The notes under the pieces were generated by a model. That model searched no databases and was not told the DNA's origin. It saw nothing but the letters and a program-made list of their open reading frames with translations. From a virus, in the IMG/VR virus record IMGVR_UViG_3300027848_000117, positions 1-21,096 of that record: 21,096 nt of DNA; one strand, written 5' to 3'. Positions 5,658 to 11,015 of this stretch are shown here, in pieces. Every line of letters begins with the position of its first letter. The first letter of the stretch is position 1. Made by a program: the position numbers and the translations under genes.

Positions 5658-5834
5658 ATGACCGCACAAGAAGTAGACAATGTAATTGAGAAGGTCTCGG
5701 CACTGGTCGGCGGTGATGATCGCGGGTTGTTTGCTTGGGTTCTGCGCATGGCAGCAGATCAAGCGTCAAACACCGACGAGTTTTCGATCCTCGCAATGAA
5801 AATGCTTGAGAAAACTTACGGAATTTCCGCGTAA
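5658..5834 (+). CDS. Small hypothetical protein (58 aa)
   Basis: First gene after promoter copy 3; ATG at 5658 follows CGGAGA by eight bases. The 58-aa, mildly acidic product is predominantly helical (EVDNVIEKVSALVGG, then FAWVLRMAADQAS and SILAMKMLEKTYG). No known motif. It is followed directly by a strong hairpin (5841-5863) that could end or protect this short transcript. Confidence 0.62.
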   Translation: MTAQEVDNVIEKVSALVGGDDRGLFAWVLRMAADQASNTDEFSILAMKMLEKTYGISA

Positions 5835-5840
5835 ACCCTA

Positions 5841-5863
5841 GCCCCCGGCCACGCGCCGGGGGC
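5841..5863. terminator. GC-rich hairpin without U-tract
   Basis: GCCCCCGG (5841-5848) pairs perfectly with CCGGGGGC (5856-5863) around a 7-base loop, six bases after the stop of the 58-aa gene. Neither strand has a convincing T-run after the stem. It could attenuate transcription or mark an RNA end; a Rho-independent terminator in the strict sense is not supported. Confidence 0.4.
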
Positions 5864-5883
5864 CACCTCAAGGAATTAAAGCC

Positions 5884-6048
5884 ATGACCCACCCCAGATT
5901 TATCAACCTGCGCGACGGCGGCAATATGCCACCAGCCCGGCCCGGATTGATCCGCGCATGGATTGCAGACGTGATTGCTATTGCATGCCTTGCCGCTATC
6001 TTCCTGGCCGTGCCGTGGATCCTCTATGCGATTGGGGATTGGCTGTGA
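5884..6048 (+). CDS. Small single-pass membrane protein (54 aa)
   Basis: ATG at 5884 follows AAGGA by about ten bases. The 54-aa product has a charged, Pro-containing N-terminus (MTHPRFINLRDGG) and one long hydrophobic segment, about residues 28-50 (IADVIAIACLAAIFLAVPW), ending IGDWL. It is probably an inner-membrane protein with one span. Phage proteins of this kind may act in superinfection exclusion or host membrane change, but nothing specific shows it. Its TGA overlaps the next gene's GTG start (GTGA, 6045-6048). Confidence 0.65.
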   Translation: MTHPRFINLRDGGNMPPARPGLIRAWIADVIAIACLAAIFLAVPWILYAIGDWL

Positions 6049-6248
6049 CATATGACGCATGGCGACTGGCTGGACCGCCCGATGCCCCCGAAGTCGGCAC
6101 AAAGAACGGTGACACCTGCGGGCGCTGCGATGAACCCGACGAGGACGCGCCGCGCGGATACCGGCCCAAGCCCTGCGCCGGGACCATGCAATCTATTAGC
6201 GACGAGTGGCTGCGCTGCGATTGGTGCGGAGCGGGGGTAAAAATATGA
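6045..6248 (+). CDS. Small Cys-rich putative zinc-binding protein (67 aa)
   Basis: The GTG at 6045 overlaps the previous stop. The 67-aa product has a CxxC pair near the middle (C25-G-R-C28) and another near the end (C58-D-W-C61), with C44 between, as in a zinc ribbon. The loop between the pairs holds an acidic run (DEPDEDAPRG) and YRPKPCAG. No known family. Its TGA overlaps the next ATG (ATGA). It is one of two zinc-ribbon candidates at the end of the plus-strand region. Confidence 0.66.
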   Translation: MTYDAWRLAGPPDAPEVGTKNGDTCGRCDEPDEDAPRGYRPKPCAGTMQSISDEWLRCDWCGAGVKI

Positions 6249-6367
6249 GCGCCCGCCTTGGCCGCGACCTTGGCCCGCTGGCAACGATGCCAACCGATTT
6301 GCGCAATGCCCTGTATCGGCTGGCGCTGGAACTGCAACGCAACAAATGGAGGCAAGCAACATGCTGA
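6245..6367 (+). CDS. Very small hypothetical protein (40 aa)
   Basis: A 40-aa frame starting at ATG 6245 in an ATGA overlap and ending at TGA 6365-6367, seven bases into the next gene. It encodes one basic amphipathic helix (TDLRNALYRLALELQRNKW). Support is the overlap at both ends and the absence of any other gene here; the Shine-Dalgarno of the next gene (GGAGG) lies within it. Confidence 0.48.
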   Translation: MSARLGRDLGPLATMPTDLRNALYRLALELQRNKWRQATC

Positions 6368-6549
6368 CCTGTCCGACCTGCCCCGGTAGCCCAAAGTTGC
6401 AAATCGTTGAGACCAGGGGCCGGACCTATGGCGACACGATCACTGTCTGGCGCCGCAGGCGTTGTGCAACCTGTAAGGTTACACATTCCCGCACTATCGA
6501 AGTTCCGGCCGACTGGGCACATGATCTGTTCAGCGACGAAACATCCTGA
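6361..6549 (+). CDS. Zinc-ribbon protein resembling the NrdR N-terminal domain (62 aa)
   Basis: ATG at 6361 is preceded by GGAGG with seven bases spacing. The 62-aa product has C4-P-T-C7 and C35-A-T-C38 with a basic stretch WRRRRC just before the second pair and a short tail HSRTIEV. The order 'CPxC ... RRRxCxxC ... (F/S)RTxE' resembles the zinc ribbon of NrdR-type regulators and other phage nucleic-acid-binding ribbons. The ATP-cone that defines NrdR is absent, so it is not NrdR itself. It is the last plus-strand gene before the convergent late region. Confidence 0.68.
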   Translation: MLTCPTCPGSPKLQIVETRGRTYGDTITVWRRRRCATCKVTHSRTIEVPADWAHDLFSDETS

Positions 6550-6556
6550 GGATCTG

Positions 6557-6581
6557 GCGGGGTCAGATCACCTCGCCCCGC
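6557..6581. terminator. Weak stem-loop at the convergent junction
   Basis: GCGGGG (6557-6562) can pair with CCCCGC (6576-6581) around a 13-base loop, between the last plus-strand stop (6549) and across the last minus-strand stop (6563-6565). No U-tract is present on either strand. If termination occurs here it is probably weak or factor-dependent. The better minus-strand terminator candidate is at 4654-4685. Confidence 0.22.
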
Positions 6582-6763
6582 TTGCACGCAGCCGCAATCA
6601 GCACCACGGGCAACCCTTGCGCGGACTCTTGCAGCCACGCCTCGACCGGGCGGATCATCGCCACACAAGCGGCAGGCGTGCGCTCTGTGCGGATCACGGC
6701 CGTATGGCAGGCCACGGTCAGTGCATCTAGCCGTAGGAATATCGTGGCGGCTAGGATAATCAC
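6563..6763 (-). CDS. Hypothetical protein at the end of the lysis cassette (66 aa)
   Basis: A GTG start at 6763 overlaps the stop of the o-spanin candidate (GTGA), and the frame ends at 6563, 13 bases from the convergent plus-strand gene. The 66-aa product has a moderately hydrophobic N-terminus (IILAATIFLRLDALTVAC) and three Cys residues. It is not clearly a membrane or exported protein. The coupling supports it as the last gene of the late transcript, but the weak Shine-Dalgarno leaves doubt. Confidence 0.45.
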   Translation of the reverse strand: MIILAATIFLRLDALTVACHTAVIRTERTPAACVAMIRPVEAWLQESAQGLPVVLIAAACKRGEVI

Positions 6764-6957
6764 CGCGTGCCAGCGTCAAATTTGGCAATAACCGCCCGAC
6801 CGGCGCGCTTGGATTGCGGCCCCCCATCGACCACCAGCGCCCCGGCAAGATCGGCCATTGGTCCGCGCAGACCAGCTACGATCGCGCTATCGCTTGTCCT
6901 TGCGCTTGGACAGCCACTTAGTGTCATCATCAGGATCCCCGCGACCAATATCCGCAT
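6760..6957 (-). CDS. Lipoprotein, candidate o-spanin (Rz1-like)
   Basis: A 65-aa product from ATG 6957 with a typical lipoprotein signal: MRILVAGILMM then T-L-S-G-C, so lipidation at C16 is expected and the mature part is about 50 residues. The start lies inside the i-spanin candidate in another frame (71-base overlap), the arrangement of the Rz/Rz1 pair. Together the pair would join inner and outer membranes and fuse them in the final lysis step. The mature part is not Pro-rich as in lambda Rz1 and contains AGLRGPMADLAGAL, so assignment rests on lipobox and position. Confidence 0.68.
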   Translation of the reverse strand: MRILVAGILMMTLSGCPSARTSDSAIVAGLRGPMADLAGALVVDGGPQSKRAGRAVIAKFDAGTR

Positions 6958-7132
6958 TTTGCATTGCCTCCGTTGTCTTGCGATACGCCTCAGCAGCCTT
7001 CGCAGCCGCCTTAGCCTTGCCCGCCTGCGTGCCGTCTCGCTTGCCCATGACCCACGCGCCCCAAAGCAACACCGCGCCCGCTACAAGGCCCGCCATGGCC
7101 CGCTTTAGCCATGCGGGGATAAGCCACGTCAT
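6887..7132 (-). CDS. Candidate i-spanin (Rz-like)
   Basis: An 81-aa protein from ATG 7132, which overlaps the holin stop (ATGA); a longer frame to 7201 would run through the holin gene. One membrane span near the N-terminus (residues 11-29, AMAGLVAGAVLLWGAWVMG) is followed by a Lys/Ala-rich helix likely to form a coiled coil (GKAKAAAKAAEAYRKTTEAM) and a charged tail (DPDDDTKWLSKRKDKR). N-in/C-out topology with a periplasmic helix is what an i-spanin needs. The lipoprotein gene starts within its 3' half. Confidence 0.66.
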   Translation of the reverse strand: MTWLIPAWLKRAMAGLVAGAVLLWGAWVMGKRDGTQAGKAKAAAKAAEAYRKTTEAMQNADIGRGDPDDDTKWLSKRKDKR

Positions 7133-7329
7133 TTGCTTTGATCCCGAACGCGCAGCAATATCCCGCCAAGCGCAATCGCAGCAACGATCCACGGATGCCA
7201 ATCGGCAGGGATTTGCGTTTTAATGTCGTCTGGCAAGTCGGCCCAGACCATTGGCAGGACTGCCAACACGGCAAAAACCTGCGTAGAGTGCCAGCGCCAA
7301 GCGGCGTGCCAGTTTTGAACCATTTTCAT
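7129..7329 (-). CDS. Putative holin, two membrane segments
   Basis: A 66-aa protein from ATG 7329, overlapping the endolysin stop (ATGA). It has two hydrophobic segments: residues about 16-30 (STQVFAVLAVLPMVWADL) and 46-61 (WIVAAIALGGILLRV), with a short loop DDIKTQIPADWHP between them and a charged end RVRDQSK. This size and pattern, directly between the muramidase and the spanins, fits a class II type holin that permeabilises the inner membrane to release the endolysin. The 'VWADLP..IK..IP..WHPWI' segment resembles small phage holin-like proteins I recall from alphaproteobacterial phages. Confidence 0.72.
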   Translation of the reverse strand: MKMVQNWHAAWRWHSTQVFAVLAVLPMVWADLPDDIKTQIPADWHPWIVAAIALGGILLRVRDQSK

Positions 7330-8045
7330 GTTTTGCCCTTTCCAAAGATTGCAGCGATTGCCGCGAATAGGTTTGCCCAGAAGTTGACCTCTGGATTAGG
7401 TGGTGTAGGAACATGGTCAACCGGCTGCGTTAATGGTTCATCTGGTTGCCAAGGCGTATCTTTAATCCGCTGCCACTTGGCAAACGCCGCTGCCAGCTTA
7501 CGGTCATACCCGTTTTTGGCAAACCCTGGCCCGTTGTACCCACGCGCAAAGCCTGCCCAATCGTGGCGGCGCAATTCATCATCCAGCTTGTTTGCCTTGA
7601 TGAAAGCCATCATCGCCCGCAAATGCGTTTCCTCATCATCAAGAAACGCAGCAACCATAGCCCTCGCCGACGTATATCCCGCCGCCACATGGTTAAACCC
7701 CATCACCTGACCCAAGCCCCAAGAAGCTGATTGCAACGCGATTTCCTCATTTATCGCCATTGCCTTCACCAAGCGCGGGTAACTGTCGCGCGGATAGTCA
7801 CGTTTCCAACGGGGATACGCCAACCCGGCCCGCACAGCACGAACCCGTGCCTCCCCCGGCCCTAGAAGCCTGTAAAAGATATGCGGTTCAAACAGCATCT
7901 TTGGGCGGCCTTTGCTATCAAAGCCTGTTCCCGCCGATTCAACATCCAAAACCGCATGCACCTCATCCTCGCCAATGCCTAACGCCGCGCCCTCGCGGGG
8001 TAGGTCAATATCGTCCAGACGCTTGGCTCTGCCTTGGAAATTCAT
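7326..8045 (-). CDS. Endolysin, N-acetylmuramidase (DUF3380 type) with hydrophobic C-terminal tail
   Basis: A 239-aa protein from ATG 8045. The segment LDVESAGTGFDSKGRPKMLF then EPHIFYR is the signature of the DUF3380 N-acetylmuramidase family, with E36 the expected catalytic glutamate. Further family-like segments are ASWGLGQVMGFNH and FARGYNGPGF. It cleaves peptidoglycan. The catalytic domain covers about residues 20-190. It is followed by a Pro-rich linker and a hydrophobic amphipathic end (NFWANLFAAIAAIFGKGKT), which is unusual and might hold the enzyme at the membrane. The gene has a promoter-like sequence upstream and leads a coupled run endolysin-holin-i-spanin-o-spanin. Confidence 0.88.
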   Translation of the reverse strand: MNFQGRAKRLDDIDLPREGAALGIGEDEVHAVLDVESAGTGFDSKGRPKMLFEPHIFYRLLGPGEARVRAVRAGLAYPRWKRDYPRDSYPRLVKAMAINEEIALQSASWGLGQVMGFNHVAAGYTSARAMVAAFLDDEETHLRAMMAFIKANKLDDELRRHDWAGFARGYNGPGFAKNGYDRKLAAAFAKWQRIKDTPWQPDEPLTQPVDHVPTPPNPEVNFWANLFAAIAAIFGKGKT

Positions 8046-8075
8046 GTATTCCGCCCCTAACTTTGTCCACTGTGG

Positions 8076-8104
8076 TTAATACTAAAGCTTGGCTTGATTG
8101 TCAC
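8076..8104 (-). promoter_or_regulatory. Promoter-like sequence for the lysis genes
   Basis: On the minus strand GTGACA (8104-8099), 17-bp spacer and TATTAA (8081-8076) lie in the only sizeable gap of the lysis region, 8046-8100, just upstream of the endolysin. The -35 overlaps the stop codon of the gene before. It could allow separate expression of the lysis cassette. It differs from the three-copy plus-strand promoter family. Evidence is sequence match only. Confidence 0.42.
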
Positions 8105-8331
8105 TTAGCCATGCCCCTCAATATCGTTTTGATATCCGTGCTGATTTCATCAAGCCGTCTATCCATGCGGTCCCGGCTGTCTTTAGAAGCTTGCATGTCC
8201 TCCTTTCGCTGGCTCCAAAGCCGTTTAATATCGGCAGCGTTTGCAATCCCCCGCGATTCCAGCCTAATAAACCAAACAATCACGCCAATAGCTGCGGCGA
8301 TAATTGCCCAAAAGTCTCTCACTAATTCCAT
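8101..8331 (-). CDS. Membrane-anchored coiled-coil protein of the lysis region (76 aa)
   Basis: ATG at 8331 overlaps the previous stop (TGATG) and has AGGA six bases upstream; an extension to 8415 would run through the neighbouring gene. The 76-aa product starts with a membrane span (residues 7-22, FWAIIAAAIGVIVWFI) and continues as a charged helix rich in Arg/Asp (RKEDMQASKDSRDRMDRRLD then EISTDIKTILRG), probably a coiled coil. It resembles XhlA/DUF2730-type phage proteins found near holins and endolysins. It may assist the holin or act as an antiholin, but the precise job is unknown. Confidence 0.68.
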   Translation of the reverse strand: MELVRDFWAIIAAAIGVIVWFIRLESRGIANAADIKRLWSQRKEDMQASKDSRDRMDRRLDEISTDIKTILRGMAK

Positions 8332-8612
8332 CACATTCCTGCCCTTGCTAATGTTTTGCGGGCGGCCAAAACCTCCGCCGCCCATGCTTTGGCACAATGA
8401 TCTGGCTGAAACCAAAACAACCGATCAATCAAGTCCCGCCGCTTGGCCCATTTAGGGCAGGTCTGCCCGTCAATGAATGCCCGCGAGCTGAGGGTCTGGT
8501 ACATTGATCCGCCAAACACTGCAGCGTTAAGCACCCGGCTCCCCGCCGCGATAAGCATTTCCGCAAATCTGGCGAGAATATATAACGGGCGGTATAGGCG
8601 GGTGCGGGTCAT
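8331..8612 (-). CDS. Conserved phage protein near lysis genes, unknown function (93 aa)
   Basis: ATG at 8612 overlaps the previous gene's stop (ATGA, 8609-8612). The 93-aa, basic product has RLYRPLYILARFAEMLIAAG, then QTLSSRAFIDG and an end FWFQPDHCAKAW. From memory, small phage proteins with 'YRPLY... QTLSxRA... D...HC' occur beside endolysin genes; they have no established function. It lacks a full membrane span and a signal peptide. Confidence 0.62.
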   Translation of the reverse strand: MTRTRLYRPLYILARFAEMLIAAGSRVLNAAVFGGSMYQTLSSRAFIDGQTCPKWAKRRDLIDRLFWFQPDHCAKAWAAEVLAARKTLARAGM

Positions 8613-9133
8613 GGCCAGTAATCTGCATTCGTGGTGAAGTCCGGCGGGATTGGGTCCATGCCTTTTATTGCCTTGGCCGCGAATATAAACGCGCTCTGAT
8701 TATTCGCCGCCGCCTGCCCAAAGGCAAAACATGTCTGTGCATCCATCGGGGACAGCGTGTTATCCGCCGCAATCCATGCGAAGTCTGCGGCCCCCTGATG
8801 CCAGCGCATAAACCCGGAAGGCGCACCTGCACCAATTGCAAAGCCCGCCAGCGTTGCCGCCCCCGTAATGCGCGCAAGGCTGGATTGGTCGCAATCAAAG
8901 TCTTTGCCCGCAAAGGCAAAGGTTGATGTCATGCGGCGGTCGCGCTCGCGGTTTACTGCCGCGCGCAATTCCGCGACTGTCGGCCCCGGTGGCACGGTCA
9001 ATTTCATGCCGCCAGCAATCGCCTTTTGCACGCGCTGGTAGTCTTCATTCGCCGGGTCATTCGGCACGGACATAACCTGCTCGCCAATTGTGACCTGATA
9101 GCCGTTTTCGGTTTGTGTGATTTTATCCATCAT
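8609..9133 (-). CDS. DUF4376-like protein, putative tail fibre assembly chaperone
   Basis: A 174-aa protein from ATG 9133, chosen because it overlaps the tail fibre stop (ATGA) and has CGGAG eight bases upstream; a longer frame exists to 9166. The middle part (AELRAAVNRERDRRMTSTF then AGKDFDCDQSSLARITGAA) fits the DUF4376 pattern 'R......F.f.G..fd.d..s..rI.ga...A'. Followed by 'W.aaDN' (WIAADNTLSPMDA) it is typical of proteins encoded just after phage tail fibres. They are thought to help fibre folding or attachment. Placed directly after the tail fibre candidate, it fits this role. Confidence 0.72.
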   Translation of the reverse strand: MMDKITQTENGYQVTIGEQVMSVPNDPANEDYQRVQKAIAGGMKLTVPPGPTVAELRAAVNRERDRRMTSTFAFAGKDFDCDQSSLARITGAATLAGFAIGAGAPSGFMRWHQGAADFAWIAADNTLSPMDAQTCFAFGQAAANNQSAFIFAAKAIKGMDPIPPDFTTNADYWP

Positions 9134-10113
9134 GCTGTTAACTCCGCTGTAGCTTCCCAAGTCCAAAAGACATACGCCCCAGAACCCGATGATGACGCGT
9201 TAATACCAAAACCTGAAAACAAGACCCCCTGAAAAGCGGTGCCCGTGGTGGATGCTGAGGAGCCGACTGCGCCAGTCATAGTGGGTGTGGCTCGTTTCGG
9301 GACCGAAAATTGCGTGCCTACGCCATAATGGCCCGTAGTACCCGTTTGCATAAACAGTTGACCAGTTTCATAGTACCGCTGGCATTGCGCCAACTCCAAC
9401 CCAATATCAACCCGCTCAAACGCAGTCGCAACAGTCCCAAGTTCAATCTGCACATCGGTATAAGTGCCGCCCGTAAATCTGACAGTCACGTTGGTGTTTG
9501 CTGTCAGAGTGAAAGTCGCGCCCTTTAGCCTCGCAACTCCACCTACTGTGCAAGTCGCCGTACCTGTCCAGTTGATAACGTAGGTTCCACCAACGATGTT
9601 TCTACCCTCGATAACCTGCGCCACACCACCAGCCGGGGCAGTCATTGTACGGTCCGCATCATTACCCGTGAACGTCAGGTTTTGGCCGCTGGTTATGACA
9701 AACCAACGGTCAAGTGTGAATTGGTTTGCAACGGTTGTGGCAACTGCGCTGACGTAGGCCCGCTGGTTAACGCGGCCAGAACCGTTGATGATTAGGTTGC
9801 GGCCTGCGAGTGTGCTTGCCCCTACATCTGCCAACAACTGCGCCGGTGTGCGAAACTCCATTGCCGTAGCGCCAGCATTAACGCGCAGAAAGTTTCCGGC
9901 TTGTGCAGCAATGGCTGGCAAATCCCCAGAAAGCGCCGTAGCCGCAACCTCCAGCACCCTTGCCTCAATCCATGGCGCAAGCGCCAACAAATCCGGCGCG
10001 AATTGCAGCGTCGTCCAGTCAAGCCATGCATCGACGTTGGTGTCAAAAGTGGTCTGCGCCTGCCCCTTGTCCGGGATGGAACCGACGAATTGTCTGATAA
10101 CTGGTGCGGTCAT
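9130..10113 (-). CDS. Tail fibre / putative receptor-binding protein (327 aa)
   Basis: ATG at 10113 overlaps the stop of the upstream gene (ATGA). The N-terminal ~90 residues (FVGSIPDKGQAQTTFDTNVD then AWLDW) are a likely attachment domain. Residues ~103-120 (AGRNLIINGSGRVNQRAYVS) start a beta-rich carbohydrate-binding-like module. It ends with VQIELGTVATAFERVDIGLE then LAQCQRYYE, a signature widespread in tail fibre and side-tail proteins. The C-terminal Ser/Thr/Gly-rich ~80 residues probably contact the receptor. It is the last structural gene of the tail module and precedes a fibre-chaperone-like gene. Confidence 0.8.
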   Translation of the reverse strand: MTAPVIRQFVGSIPDKGQAQTTFDTNVDAWLDWTTLQFAPDLLALAPWIEARVLEVAATALSGDLPAIAAQAGNFLRVNAGATAMEFRTPAQLLADVGASTLAGRNLIINGSGRVNQRAYVSAVATTVANQFTLDRWFVITSGQNLTFTGNDADRTMTAPAGGVAQVIEGRNIVGGTYVINWTGTATCTVGGVARLKGATFTLTANTNVTVRFTGGTYTDVQIELGTVATAFERVDIGLELAQCQRYYETGQLFMQTGTTGHYGVGTQFSVPKRATPTMTGAVGSSASTTGTAFQGVLFSGFGINASSSGSGAYVFWTWEATAELTA

Positions 10114-11015
10114 AGCGTTTCTACCTCAAGTTGAACTTTTGTCATTCCGCGAACATCGCTGACCGTTTGGCACGAACTGACGAAACCATAAGCTAAAAAT
10201 TCAGGATTGTCATCAGGTCCGGCAAACACCGCTGCCACCCCGTCCAGATCGTCAACTGCCCTCCAGAAAGGGTCGGCAGTGTAGTCGTTCAAGTGTATCT
10301 TGTAGCCGATCCGTGACGCAGGTGTTCGGCGCAACAGCGACGTAAGCGTGCCCTCGGTTTTCTTGACCGATCGGCTGCGCAGCCCGCGTGTCGTTGCAAC
10401 TTCCACTTCACCATATTCAGCGGCAAGCCCCATGACAATCGTGCTTACCGCCGCTGTTGATCCCGTGTTTGTGATCGTCACAGTCACCGTCGCGCCTATT
10501 GGAATGTTTAGTTGGAAGGTTGAATATGTCCGCTCAAGAGATTGCTGCACAAAAAACCAGCGCCAGAACGACCCAAGATAAGGTGTAGCGTCTTGAATGT
10601 CATATGTCACGTCAGCCACATCGCCGGTCGTGTTCAGTGTACCAACGATTGTGATCTGGGTGGCACGCAACCCAAAGAAGGCCATAGCCGATAGCCGTGG
10701 CAGCCCGGTCAGGGTGTACGTAATGCTGTCTGCGCGTTCGGTTATGGTGTCGATCACGCGGAACTTATCCGCCCCGAATTGCAGATCAAACGCGGCGTAA
10801 CGATTGGCAGGTCCAGCGTCAAACCATTCCGTTGATGCGACCAGTCCGGGCTCTTGCGTGGTGCTGGCGGCCGATACTTCAAACAGCCTTTCACCGACCC
10901 GTCGCACGTCGCCAAGCGTGTATGTGCCAGCTGTCCATGCCGTCTCAAGCACTACGTTTGTGCTGTCTATGTTGCCCTCGGTGATGGCAAAAGGTTCAAT
11001 GATCCGCAGGGTCAT
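10110..11015 (-). CDS. Distal tail / baseplate protein (301 aa)
   Basis: ATG at 11015 overlaps the tape measure stop (ATGA); TGA at 10110 overlaps the next ATG. The 301-aa, beta-rich product begins MTLRIIEPFAITEGN, then has a short chitin-binding-like segment (TAGTYTLGDVRRVGERLFEV, AASTTQEPG), and a jelly-roll-like middle (ITIVGTLNTTGDVADV, YSTFQLNIPIGATVTVTITN). It ends in a domain with LRRTPASRIGYKIHLN and QLEVET. Its place right after the tape measure fits a distal tail or hub protein linking tube and fibre. I could not identify a named family with certainty. Confidence 0.68.
   Translation of the reverse strand: MTLRIIEPFAITEGNIDSTNVVLETAWTAGTYTLGDVRRVGERLFEVSAASTTQEPGLVASTEWFDAGPANRYAAFDLQFGADKFRVIDTITERADSITYTLTGLPRLSAMAFFGLRATQITIVGTLNTTGDVADVTYDIQDATPYLGSFWRWFFVQQSLERTYSTFQLNIPIGATVTVTITNTGSTAAVSTIVMGLAAEYGEVEVATTRGLRSRSVKKTEGTLTSLLRRTPASRIGYKIHLNDYTADPFWRAVDDLDGVAAVFAGPDDNPEFLAYGFVSSCQTVSDVRGMTKVQLEVETL

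Noticed and set aside
5224-6102. 292-aa minus-strand frame over the nuclease and following genes
   Set aside because: Composition is Arg/Pro/Cys-rich and it lies opposite a clear VRR-NUC gene and coupled small genes.
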